In this document: positions 40,890 through 50,067 of the stretch, piece by piece | Layout: every line of letters starts with the position of its first letter | Numbering within the stretch: position 1 is the stretch's first letter | Assembly (NCBI GenBank): GCA_947377285.1 | Contig: CANCFT010000023.1 | Coordinates: 1 to 54,739, forward strand | Source: Bacteriovoracaceae bacterium | GTDB taxonomy: Bacteria; Bdellovibrionota; Bacteriovoracia; Bacteriovoracales; Bacteriovoracaceae | Direction of reading: 5' to 3' | DNA: 54,739 nt | The notes under the pieces: generated by a model | The model's database searches: none | The model's input: only the letters and a program-made list of their open reading frames with translations | Told to the model about the DNA's origin: nothing | Position numbers and translations under genes: made by a program

Positions 40890-43800
40890 GTGAAAAGGTT
40901 CAGGCTGGGATTATTAACAAGTCTTTTAGTAGCGACCATGTTTCTAGTGTCCTGTGCCAAGCAAAAATCACCTGAAATTATATCTGAAGAAGTTAAGGGA
41001 ACTAGAGAAATCCAAAGGCTTGAAGCTTGTACAAAAGTAAACTTCAATAAAGGTGTGCTCCTCTATCAAAATGTTCAACAGCTCTTTGTTTGTTCTAAGT
41101 GGGATGAACAATTTCCAAACATGTTTCAATCTCTCAATAAAGTCAGTGCCGCTTCTTGGGATCATCTCATGGCACCTATAGATCAATCTTTTATTGAAAA
41201 TCAACAAAGAAGAGATAGAGTTTTTAAAAACATCCGAGATTTAGATTCTAAGGGAGGCCTAGACGATTTAAGTTATGTCTTGGTTGCACTAAACGAAACT
41301 AATTTTTTTGATTCAATTAAAACACTATTTAGCTGTGTAGATAACCCAAGCGCCATTCAATGTAATAATCGTTTAGGTCGAATCCCAACAGAGAGATCTC
41401 TAAAAAATATTATTCGTATTATAGATACAAATCCTGAAAATATTGAAACCACATCTCAGTTATTAAAATATTTTGTAGAAGCAATTAAAGGCAACGAAGA
41501 ACCATTAAGAACTGAGGTAAATAAATTTAGACTTTCACCACTCTACATTCCTGCAAGAATAACTTTAATTGATGCTATAGCCGATAAAGCCAAGAAAGGT
41601 TTATCAAGTGAAGACCGTACTTTTATTTCAAAGATTTTATTAACAGGAGACTCAAAAGCTGAAGTTCCTTGGCTCTACAGTTGGGTTCAAAGTGCTCAAA
41701 TGACAAGAACTAAGTTTCGTGACTTAATTGAATTTCCAGCCTTAGTTAATCCCGCTTTTGTTAGTGAGTTTAGTGGAATTAAAAAAGCATATGATGATAG
41801 TTTTTCATGTACATTTAAAGATTCAAATACACCTAATGAATTAATTGACTTTGATTTAAAAACACAACTTTTTAACTATGCTTCAATAATTAAAAACTCA
41901 GATCAAAGAACGTTTTTTGATTATTCGAGTGCCAACTTGGTTGGGATGAAGTTATCAAGTGAAATATGCAAAGAGCTTGAAAAAAATAAGTACAATGTAA
42001 ATTTAAATCAAGCACTAGTTCACTTTGCGCAATTTATGAGTGAGAAAAATAATTTCGACTTAACAAAGTTTTTAGTCAACCAAACAACCGTTAAGGGAGA
42101 TGCTGACCAGAGCTTTGCGCAAAATATATATTTAGCCGATTTGGTTACTGGTAATATTTTTTCATCAAGTAACTTGTTAAGTTCAAATATTATTTCTGGA
42201 ACTCGAGATTTTTTCCCAATTGTCTTTGATATATTAAAAAATTTACGGCCGGAAGGGTATGTTAACTTGGGTGAATTATCTTTAGCCATTAATAACTCTG
42301 ATAATGATCTTAGACTTAAAGGTGTTGCAGATTTGTGGAGTTTTTTTACCCCAGAAGAAAAAAACTTTCTCTTTAATTTTATTGATCGACATTTTGACAA
42401 TAATACAAATTATGTATTGTTGCTTGATTTTTACACAAAGTTCCTCGATGAACTCAAAGAGGTTCAACCTCTTTTTAAAGATAAATGGATGGGAAGTTCT
42501 AGGCTTGAAGAGATGTCATATTTAACTCTTCAAGATTTGTTTTCAAATTTTGCAGGCAAAGAAACTTTATTGGACTTTAAAAAGTTTTTTTCTAGAGACC
42601 AAATACTAAAAGTTCTAGAAATTATTTCCAATGGTCAACAGATAAATAAACTGGCAAAAGAAGAGCTGGAATATATTTACTCTGATAATTATATAATTAA
42701 AGCAAGAAGTGAGAAATATAAGTTTAAGGTTACATATAATCCTGGGCAAGATTTAGTTTACGATTCAAAAAATGTAATTGAATGTATGGATAAATTTTCA
42801 GATATTCAAAATGGCTTATATTATCTTCTGAGAAACTTGCCGGCGTCGTGCGCAAGGGTTAGTAATTCAAATATAGCTTTTAGGCTTTATGGTTGGCTAA
42901 ATTCGATTGAAGAAAAATATATAAATTTCAAGAAGAGCACTAATGCACAAGATTCACTACTCGATAAAAATGGATTATTAAGTCCCTATTTACTAAATTC
43001 TACAATAGGATTAACCAAAGTTCTAGATAGTTTACTTGGTCCAATAAACTCTATTGTACCAACAAGAAATGGAATGGATTATTTATTATCTTCTGCGAAT
43101 TATCAGTTAAATGCAAATTCTGCAGCCACTCTCATTAATTCTAATTTAATTTGGTTAAATACTTTTTTTAGAAATAATCAGGAGAAAAACCAACTTCATA
43201 GAAATGCTTTAGTTAAAACGTTTTCAAAAGAAGATAATTTTTTATACACAAATACATTTTTTAATAATGTTGGAAAACTATTACAAGATTACGGTGCCTG
43301 GATAAGTAAAGGCGAATTAGCAAGGGCCCAGGAAAGAAGCTTGGGCGAATATGATTCCGGGAATGATTGCACGAAAGTACTTAATCAAGTTGTTGCGCTA
43401 TATCCTTGTCCAAGTAAGGCAGTTGTTAAGCAGTATGGCGAAGATATGCTGTATTACTTTCAAAATATTTGGGAAAAAAATAACGGCTCACCAGTAGGTT
43501 CTTTTTTAAAAGCGTTTAAAACAGGTGAAGGATTAAGTATTCCATTGGAAAGTAAATCTGCTAAAAAAAATCGGATTAGCCTTGGAGATACTTTTAGATA
43601 TCTTTACGATACAAGTGATAGAAACTTTCCTGTTAATAATATTTCTGTAAAATATGTTTCTGAATATGGAACATCATCAATTGAAACTCTTACGACACTT
43701 GAAAGAGTCGAATCAGTAATCAGAGAGGTTAGATTTGAAAATAATTATTTAGGGGCAGCATTTTTAAATGCTGTCACTCATAGCGAGGATTATAATAAAG

Positions 43801-45191
43801 AAGTACAGGCTAGAAAAAAACTTTTACAAACTTGTTTAAAGATTCCAGTAGTAAGATGTGCTCACAAAATGTCCAATAGTGATCTTCGTATGGCACTTAA
43901 TTCGCTTGAAACATTTGATTCCTTGTCGGATGTAAATAATGGCAGAGGTTTAGATAGCAGGTTGAAATATGGTGAGTTTTTAAAAACTGTTGAGGCAGCA
44001 CTTGTTGGAACATCAGCAAGCCTTTCTCAAAAAGTTCAACTATTCCCACTTCGAGATGAGCTATTAAAAACACACAATGGAAAAGTTCTAACTGATATGA
44101 CAGTACTTTCTTTATGGAGTAATTCGGCCAGAGTTATTAGAGATAGAGTTGGTCGAACCCGTTCTGATTTTGAAAGTTTTGTGAATAGCAAAGATTTTAA
44201 GCGTGTTGACCGAGCACTTTTGGCCGGTTTTGATTTACCCTCAAGTTCAATTTCAGCTGAAAGTTTAATAAAAAAATTATTAGAAACACCCAAAAATGAA
44301 GGACAGAATTTATTCGGACATACCGTAGATTGGATTTCATCTTTAAATTATAGTGAGACAAGGCTAGTTGAAGATACACTTGCACGGGTTTTAATTTTAG
44401 GGTCTTATCTTGGGCCAGTAACTACTGTCTTTGGGAAAGATAGTTATGATCAGCTTGATCATAAATATGCAACGAATAATCTCTTTCAACTTTTTTTATC
44501 TTTTGAGAAAATTATTGATAATTGGCCTACGTTAAAAAACTATTTTCCAGGCGACGTAAACTTAATAGACGTTATAAAGCCTATTAATACTGGACTCTAC
44601 TTTTTAACATCCAAACTTGGTTCTGAATCTGACCCCTATAAAAATACTGCTTACTTAGCATTAAATGATCTTTTTTTAGTTTTTCAAACTGTACTGTTTG
44701 ATGAGATGCCAAATCCTCGAATTGGTACAGTTACAACTGAAACAACAAAAGGGTTAACTTTTTTCTTACAACTATTAAGCAATCCAGAACAGGTTACTTC
44801 TACGTATAAAGTTACACGTGACAATTACCACTTTCTAGACAAATTACACGCAAAAAACGGAGAATGGTTTTCTACAGTTGGTCAAAATATAATTAGGATG
44901 GTTAAGTCGCCACAAGTTGATCTAACGGCACTTAGAGATTATTTAAGCTTTAGTAGTAAAAATGTCATTTGCCAGAAAGGATTAAGTTTATGCCAAGATA
45001 ATTACCACTTTGATGAAGTTGCCAACTTGATTAGTTTTTTGAACGAAAAGACAGATTCAGGTCAATCGAATTTCTTAGCTTTAAATCAGAAGGTATTTGT
45101 TGAAAATTTTGATCAAATTTTACAGATGATAGATGATCTTCTTCCAAGTCTCAAAATTAAAAAAATAAATCCTCCACTTTTACTTAATTGA
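40890..45191 (+). CDS. Very large lipoprotein of unknown function
   Basis: This gene encodes 1433 residues, the largest product in the window. A lipoprotein signal peptide with LVSC lipobox (C22) indicates anchoring in the outer membrane or inner-membrane periplasmic face. The rest is predicted mainly helical, with many leucine- and asparagine-rich stretches and a modest number of cysteines (for example near residues 45-65 and 330-350) that could form disulphides in the periplasm. I see no recognised domain. It starts at GTG with AGGGTAAA upstream. The size and lineage suggest a predator-specific envelope protein; that is speculation. Confidence 0.75.
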   Translation: MKRFRLGLLTSLLVATMFLVSCAKQKSPEIISEEVKGTREIQRLEACTKVNFNKGVLLYQNVQQLFVCSKWDEQFPNMFQSLNKVSAASWDHLMAPIDQSFIENQQRRDRVFKNIRDLDSKGGLDDLSYVLVALNETNFFDSIKTLFSCVDNPSAIQCNNRLGRIPTERSLKNIIRIIDTNPENIETTSQLLKYFVEAIKGNEEPLRTEVNKFRLSPLYIPARITLIDAIADKAKKGLSSEDRTFISKILLTGDSKAEVPWLYSWVQSAQMTRTKFRDLIEFPALVNPAFVSEFSGIKKAYDDSFSCTFKDSNTPNELIDFDLKTQLFNYASIIKNSDQRTFFDYSSANLVGMKLSSEICKELEKNKYNVNLNQALVHFAQFMSEKNNFDLTKFLVNQTTVKGDADQSFAQNIYLADLVTGNIFSSSNLLSSNIISGTRDFFPIVFDILKNLRPEGYVNLGELSLAINNSDNDLRLKGVADLWSFFTPEEKNFLFNFIDRHFDNNTNYVLLLDFYTKFLDELKEVQPLFKDKWMGSSRLEEMSYLTLQDLFSNFAGKETLLDFKKFFSRDQILKVLEIISNGQQINKLAKEELEYIYSDNYIIKARSEKYKFKVTYNPGQDLVYDSKNVIECMDKFSDIQNGLYYLLRNLPASCARVSNSNIAFRLYGWLNSIEEKYINFKKSTNAQDSLLDKNGLLSPYLLNSTIGLTKVLDSLLGPINSIVPTRNGMDYLLSSANYQLNANSAATLINSNLIWLNTFFRNNQEKNQLHRNALVKTFSKEDNFLYTNTFFNNVGKLLQDYGAWISKGELARAQERSLGEYDSGNDCTKVLNQVVALYPCPSKAVVKQYGEDMLYYFQNIWEKNNGSPVGSFLKAFKTGEGLSIPLESKSAKKNRISLGDTFRYLYDTSDRNFPVNNISVKYVSEYGTSSIETLTTLERVESVIREVRFENNYLGAAFLNAVTHSEDYNKEVQARKKLLQTCLKIPVVRCAHKMSNSDLRMALNSLETFDSLSDVNNGRGLDSRLKYGEFLKTVEAALVGTSASLSQKVQLFPLRDELLKTHNGKVLTDMTVLSLWSNSARVIRDRVGRTRSDFESFVNSKDFKRVDRALLAGFDLPSSSISAESLIKKLLETPKNEGQNLFGHTVDWISSLNYSETRLVEDTLARVLILGSYLGPVTTVFGKDSYDQLDHKYATNNLFQLFLSFEKIIDNWPTLKNYFPGDVNLIDVIKPINTGLYFLTSKLGSESDPYKNTAYLALNDLFLVFQTVLFDEMPNPRIGTVTTETTKGLTFFLQLLSNPEQVTSTYKVTRDNYHFLDKLHAKNGEWFSTVGQNIIRMVKSPQVDLTALRDYLSFSSKNVICQKGLSLCQDNYHFDEVANLISFLNEKTDSGQSNFLALNQKVFVENFDQILQMIDDLLPSLKIKKINPPLLLN

Positions 45192-45232
45192 GCATTCTTA
45201 TCAGTTAACCTAATTTCAATATAATTCTGCTG

Positions 45233-45260
45233 TTGAACAAAATAAAACTCGTTCTATACT
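45233..45260 (+). promoter_or_regulatory. Sigma-70-type promoter of the rlmI-bat operon
   Basis: TTGAAC (45233-45238), 16 bases, TATACT (45255-45260). Transcription would begin near 45267 and give a leader of about 31 bases to the CTG at 45298. A weak GAGAT/ATCTC hairpin lies at 45264-45280. Confidence 0.55.
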
Positions 45261-45297
45261 TAAGAGATAACAATAATCTCACTCTTTAGAGGCTAAT

Positions 45298-46512
45298 CTG
45301 AAAACGATACAATTATTGACTAAATCATCTATGAAGCTGCTTCGTGGAGAGCGCGAGCTTTCAGAGAAAGATTTTGATGAAATCCCAAAGGGATTTATTC
45401 CTGGAGAATGGATTTGTGTTGAAGATAGCATGTCACAAAAGAAATACTTATCTTATATAAATCTTCATGCTGATGTTTTTTATAAAATAAAGATATTGAA
45501 ACAAGTCGAATGGAGCTTTAACACATCTGGCTTGGAAAATGATATTGCAGAGAAACTATTGCTAGAATTGGTAACTATTGCAATTAAGAAAAGAGAAATA
45601 TTTAAGGATTATCAAAATGGCAGCAGGCTAGTTTACGGCTTAAGCGACTCTCTACCTGGATTAATTGTTGATAAGTATAAAAAATATATATTGATCCAAA
45701 TTAACACTGCTGGAATTGATCGATTCAGAAATTTAATTTTAAAAAAACTTCAAGCTCTATTTCCAGGGCACGTCGTAGTTTTTCACGACAACGAAGAATA
45801 TCGAAAAGCCGAGGTATTACCAACTCATTCAAAAGAAATAATTGATGAGGATTTGGAAGTAATTGAAAACAATTTGGCATACAAAATACCAAAAAACATT
45901 TTACAAAAAATCGGTTATTATTATGACCACCGTGAAAATAGATCAAAACTTAAATCTCTCATTCAAAGATTAAATATTAATAAAGAACGTGGTTTAGATT
46001 TATTTTCATATGTTGGCAGCTGGGGTCTCCATTTGTTATCAGCAGGCGTCGAGAATGTAGACTTTATTGATCAAGGTCAAATGAAAGAAGCGATTGAGCA
46101 AAACTTAGAATTAAATAATTTTAAAGGTAAGGGGCAATTTATAAGATCAGATGTTTTCAAGTATCTCGATATAGCACTTCTTGAAAATAAAAAATATGAC
46201 ATCATTATTAGTGATCCTCCGGCCTTTACAAAGTCAGAGAAAAATAAAAAAACTGCTATCATGGGTTATGAAAAGTTACATTTAAAATCTTTAAAACTTT
46301 TAAAAGATCAGGGAGTCATTGTTATTGGCTCTTGTACTCACTATGTTAATTTTGAAGAATTAGATAAAACTGTTCAAGATGCAGCCTTTAAAAATAACCA
46401 AAAACTTCAACTCCTAGATCTTGGAGGTCAAGGATTTGACCATCCAATGACTGGATTAAACGATAAAAGTTTTTATATTAAATATTTAGTTTATTACGTA
46501 ATCAGAGGGTAA
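45298..46512 (+). CDS. rlmI: 23S rRNA (cytosine-5)-methyltransferase RlmI-type
   Basis: This SAM-dependent methyltransferase has 404 residues from the proposed start. The N-terminal PUA-like part begins KTIQL, as RlmI orthologues do, but only if translation starts at CTG 45298, which has AGAGG five bases upstream. No ATG/GTG/TTG with a good site fits; TTG 45316 and ATG 45331 would remove the first strand. The methyltransferase core has YYYDHRENR near residue 215, a SAM loop LDLFSYVGSWGLHLLSAG near 235, and DPPAFTKS near 311, the NPPxF-type motif of the RlmI/Kxl family. RlmI modifies C1962 of 23S rRNA; the exact target here is inferred. It heads the moxR-bat operon. Confidence 0.85.
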   Translation: MKTIQLLTKSSMKLLRGERELSEKDFDEIPKGFIPGEWICVEDSMSQKKYLSYINLHADVFYKIKILKQVEWSFNTSGLENDIAEKLLLELVTIAIKKREIFKDYQNGSRLVYGLSDSLPGLIVDKYKKYILIQINTAGIDRFRNLILKKLQALFPGHVVVFHDNEEYRKAEVLPTHSKEIIDEDLEVIENNLAYKIPKNILQKIGYYYDHRENRSKLKSLIQRLNINKERGLDLFSYVGSWGLHLLSAGVENVDFIDQGQMKEAIEQNLELNNFKGKGQFIRSDVFKYLDIALLENKKYDIIISDPPAFTKSEKNKKTAIMGYEKLHLKSLKLLKDQGVIVIGSCTHYVNFEELDKTVQDAAFKNNQKLQLLDLGGQGFDHPMTGLNDKSFYIKYLVYYVIRG

Positions 46513-46514
46513 TT

Positions 46515-47468
46515 ATGAGTAAGGGAAATGACACTAGAGATAAAATCAATGTCGTACTTCGACAAGCAAAAGAAGTTATTTTTGGGCAAGATAATTTACT
46601 TGATGCCATAATGGCCGCACTTGTATGTGAAGGGCATTTGTTAATTGAAGGTATGCCTGGTTTAGGGAAAACATTGTCAGTTTCGACAATAAGTAAGTTG
46701 TGTGACTTGTCTTTTAAACGGATACAATTTACGCCTGATCTACTTCCGTCTGACTTGATTGGGACTATGATTTACAGTCAAAAAAATGAAGAGTTTTATA
46801 CGAAATTTGGTCCAATATTTACACAACTTCTTCTCGCAGATGAAATTAATAGAGCGCCAGCAAAAGTACAAGCTGCATTATTGGAAGCTATGGCCGAAAA
46901 GCAAGTGACTATCGGTGATGATACACACAGACTTTCATCTCCATTTGTCGTTTTAGCAACTCAAAACCCCATTGAGCAAGAAGGAACTTATCAATTGCCT
47001 GAAGCTCAGTTGGATCGATTTATGATGAAGGTAAATGTCGATTATCCTAGTTTTAAAGCAGAAAAAAACATTATTGATCTTAAAAAAAGCTCCTCTAAAG
47101 TTGAACCTGTACTTTCTACAGATGACCTTCTGGGTGCACAAGAATATGTAGATGCAATTTATGTTGACGAAAAAATTAAAGATCTAATTGTAAAAATTGT
47201 ACATGCGACAAGGCCTTCGTCAGAGCACTTTAGAAAAGAGTTTGAAGGAATTATCACTTCTGGTGCCTCCCCCCGTGCTGTGATCTGGTTGTATCGAGTT
47301 TCAAAGTTTATGGCTTTTATGGAAGGACGTGACTTTGTTACCCCTGATCATGTTTTAAAGATAGTCCCAAGTGTTTTAGGCCATAGACTTATACTTTCTT
47401 ATGAAGCGGCAATTGATAATTTTAAATCAACTGATGTGGCTTTAAAAATAGCAAAAAGTTTAGTTTAG
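46515..47468 (+). CDS. moxR: MoxR-family AAA+ ATPase
   Basis: MoxR ATPases act as chaperones that assemble or activate von Willebrand A (VWA) domain partners. The 317-residue protein has Walker A GMPGLGKT at residues 46-53, Walker B LLLADEINRA near 108-117, and the conserved ATQNPIEQEGTYQLPEAQLDRF segment in pattern around 150-170. The AGAGGG site precedes the ATG, which follows the rlmI stop by two bases. It is followed by a DUF58 gene and batA-type genes, the standard MoxR-Bat arrangement. Confidence 0.95.
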   Translation: MSKGNDTRDKINVVLRQAKEVIFGQDNLLDAIMAALVCEGHLLIEGMPGLGKTLSVSTISKLCDLSFKRIQFTPDLLPSDLIGTMIYSQKNEEFYTKFGPIFTQLLLADEINRAPAKVQAALLEAMAEKQVTIGDDTHRLSSPFVVLATQNPIEQEGTYQLPEAQLDRFMMKVNVDYPSFKAEKNIIDLKKSSSKVEPVLSTDDLLGAQEYVDAIYVDEKIKDLIVKIVHATRPSSEHFRKEFEGIITSGASPRAVIWLYRVSKFMAFMEGRDFVTPDHVLKIVPSVLGHRLILSYEAAIDNFKSTDVALKIAKSLV

Positions 47469-47474
47469 TTAAAT

Positions 47475-48320
47475 ATGAATATTACAGAAGTTAGAAAAGT
47501 AGTCGGTAAAATAAGAGCAAATCTTTTTAAGAATGCAAATTCTCATTCTATTGGAATGCTTAAAACAAATTTCCGAGGAACAGGATTACAATTTAAAGAA
47601 CACCAAGTTTATTCATTTGGTGACGATATACGATTTATTGATTGGAAAATTTTAGCCAAAACAAGTAATCCTTATATTAAAACTTTTAACGAAGAGAGAA
47701 ATGTCGAAATAGTTGTAGTTATTGATGCTTCGTCAACAATGCTTACAGGTTTCAACGGTGTTTCAAAACTTCAAGCGGCAATTGAAATATGCTGTTTGTT
47801 GTATCTACTGGCCAAAGAAACAAATGATTTTGTCCATGCTCTAATTGTTTCAGATGAAATTATTCATGTTTCCAAAAATTCTGGAGAAGCAGGAATATCG
47901 CATTTTATTTCAATCTTAGAAGATAAAAATATTCTTAATAAAAATGGGCATGTAAATTTAGAGAGAGAAATTGCAGCAGGTGTAAATAATACACAAAGGT
48001 ACTTATCTATTATGAAGCATCTCAATCGCAAGCGTGAGATTATACTTCTTTCAGATTTTAATGATTTTATTGAAACTTCTGTTCTTAAAAAAATACTATA
48101 CCGCTCAAACGTACATTGTTTTCAAACTTTATCACCACTGGATGAAGCCAAGTCATTACCTTATTCATTGTTTGCATCATTTAGCAAATCTCAAAAGGGA
48201 AGTCTTTCAAAGTATGACATGTCCGGAAAAGATGAACTAAGAAATGAGTTTGGGAAAAAGTTTAAAAAAATTCGAGTTCAAGATAAATATCTTGAAAATT
48301 TTGTGAAGGAGATGAGATGA
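47475..48320 (+). CDS. DUF58-domain VWA-like protein
   Basis: DUF58 proteins are the usual partner of MoxR ATPases. The 281-residue product has the signature DDIRFIDWKILAKT around residues 50-65 and a VWA-like metal-site strand VVVIDASSTM near 79-88. No membrane segment is visible, so it is soluble. The ATG lies six bases after moxR, and the end overlaps the next gene by four bases (ATGA). In other bacteria such genes affect envelope stability and oxidative stress tolerance. Confidence 0.9.
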   Translation: MNITEVRKVVGKIRANLFKNANSHSIGMLKTNFRGTGLQFKEHQVYSFGDDIRFIDWKILAKTSNPYIKTFNEERNVEIVVVIDASSTMLTGFNGVSKLQAAIEICCLLYLLAKETNDFVHALIVSDEIIHVSKNSGEAGISHFISILEDKNILNKNGHVNLEREIAAGVNNTQRYLSIMKHLNRKREIILLSDFNDFIETSVLKKILYRSNVHCFQTLSPLDEAKSLPYSLFASFSKSQKGSLSKYDMSGKDELRNEFGKKFKKIRVQDKYLENFVKEMR

Positions 48321-49090
48321 AATTCTTATCTTTAATATTTTTATTTTTACTAGTCTCACATGAATTGTTTAGCCAAGAGTTGAGAGGTGAAATAAGCTTT
48401 GATGGCAATCCGCAAGTTTTAAAACAAGGTGAAGTCATCGGGGGTTTACTTAAAATTTGGCCGATTGAAAATGCCGAATTAAATGAATTCAAAAAATTAG
48501 AAAATATGACTTTGGGTAAGAATTTTTATGTTACCGATGTAGAGAATATTGTTATTTCTCCAAACAATGCAGATGTTGTCGAGGTGAAATTGTTGTTTAT
48601 TGTAAAAGATTCTAAAGAAAATATCATTGAACCAATAGTCTACAAAGGACAGCAAGTTAATCTTTCAGTTTCACCTACTGCAATAACTGAGTCAAAAGTA
48701 AGTTCAAAAGATTATATTATTGTTGATCAAAAAATTTCTAAATCAAATGTTTTACTAGTTTCGTGTCTGGCAGCAGTCTTAGTTTTAATATTTTTTCTTA
48801 TTTACAAACAAACTGAGTTAAAAAGTTACTTAAGCAAATTTAGAAATGATCCCAAATTAAAAGCGAAAAACTATTTTAATCAAAAATTTTTAACTGCAAC
48901 AACTCGTAGTGATTTTGAGACCATTTATTCAGAACGTAGTCAGTGGTTAGATCTACTAAAAGAAGTGTCACCTCCTTACCATGAGTTTTTTAAGACAATA
49001 GAAATGCATCAATACAAAAGAATTTGGATTAATGAAGAATTACTAGATGTTAAGAATAGTTTTGATCTAATCAAAGAGAGTTTCAAATGA
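48317..49090 (+). CDS. Bat-operon membrane protein of unknown function
   Basis: The 257-residue product has a signal peptide (about 1-20), a periplasmic part of about 125 residues with a beta-rich look, one membrane segment (about residues 145-165) and a helical cytoplasmic tail. It occupies the position of DUF4381-like proteins between DUF58 and batA genes, which supports a Bat-system role, although sequence similarity is not evident by eye. It overlaps the genes on both sides by four bases, showing tight coupling. Confidence 0.75.
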   Translation: MKFLSLIFLFLLVSHELFSQELRGEISFDGNPQVLKQGEVIGGLLKIWPIENAELNEFKKLENMTLGKNFYVTDVENIVISPNNADVVEVKLLFIVKDSKENIIEPIVYKGQQVNLSVSPTAITESKVSSKDYIIVDQKISKSNVLLVSCLAAVLVLIFFLIYKQTELKSYLSKFRNDPKLKAKNYFNQKFLTATTRSDFETIYSERSQWLDLLKEVSPPYHEFFKTIEMHQYKRIWINEELLDVKNSFDLIKESFK

Positions 49091-50067
49091 GTTATGAGTT
49101 TGAACATTTTTTGTATGCAATTTGGGGTTTGGTTGGACTTGTTTTTTGGTTAATAAGTTTTTTCTATTGGTTTAGAAAACCTCAACTTTTTATTCATAGT
49201 AAATATAAAAAATCGGGTCTTCCTTTTTTAAGAACAATTTTATTCGTAACAGGTATTGCTTCTTGGCTCTACATTTCATTTGCCCTGGCCGGCCCTCGAA
49301 GGCCAATGGGAATGGATAAAAATACGATCGATGTAAATGATATTTTTATAGTTTTAGATTTGTCTCGTTCCATGATGGCCGAAGATTTAAAGCCAAATCG
49401 GGTTGAGGCTGCTAAGCAAAAAATTGTAGATTTTGTCTCTCTATTTCCTAAAGATAGGATTGGATTAGTTATTTTTGCCGAAAGGGTGTTTACTTTGCTT
49501 CCTCTCTCTACAGATTTAGAACTAATAAAAAAAATGGTTGATCAAATTAAATTAGGTCCGTTGGGAGATGGTACTAATATTGGAGATGCTTTAGCTTTAG
49601 CAGTTGGTCGACTTATTCAATCACAAGCTAAAAGTAAAATTATTTTACTCTTAACTGATGGAGTGAGTAATGTTGGAACATTAACTCCACTTCAAGCAGC
49701 AGAAATGGCTGCATCAAACAAAATAAAAATTTATACCGTTGGAATAGGTGGAGATAAAGATGCTCGAATTCCAGTTGGAGCTAATATGTTTGGAGTTCAA
49801 AGATATCAAGTTATCCCTGGAGGGAGTGTGGATGCAAAAGGTTTAAAAGAAATTGCAGACATGACTCATGGGAAGGCCTATATGGCCAATAACAATAAAG
49901 CACTTAAGAATGTCTTAGACGAAATTAATAAAATGGAAAGAACTCAGATTGAACATTCTGGAAAAATTATTTATCAAGAGTTTTATTTTAAATTTTTATT
50001 TATTGGTATTTTATTATTAATTACTACAGAGCTTGGTCGTAGAATTCTTCTTCGGGAGGGACCATGA
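49087..50067 (+). CDS. batA: BatA-type VWA-domain membrane protein
   Basis: This 326-residue protein has two N-terminal membrane segments (about residues 10-28 and 50-67) and a C-terminal segment, with a periplasmic VWA domain between them. The metal-ion-dependent adhesion site D91-L-S-R-S95 is in VLDLSRSMMAEDLKPNR, and the TDGVSN loop lies near residue 190. BatA proteins occur with MoxR ATPases and have been tied to envelope integrity and stress tolerance in several bacteria. It overlaps the genes before and after by four bases. Confidence 0.92.
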   Translation: MSYEFEHFLYAIWGLVGLVFWLISFFYWFRKPQLFIHSKYKKSGLPFLRTILFVTGIASWLYISFALAGPRRPMGMDKNTIDVNDIFIVLDLSRSMMAEDLKPNRVEAAKQKIVDFVSLFPKDRIGLVIFAERVFTLLPLSTDLELIKKMVDQIKLGPLGDGTNIGDALALAVGRLIQSQAKSKIILLLTDGVSNVGTLTPLQAAEMAASNKIKIYTVGIGGDKDARIPVGANMFGVQRYQVIPGGSVDAKGLKEIADMTHGKAYMANNNKALKNVLDEINKMERTQIEHSGKIIYQEFYFKFLFIGILLLITTELGRRILLREGP

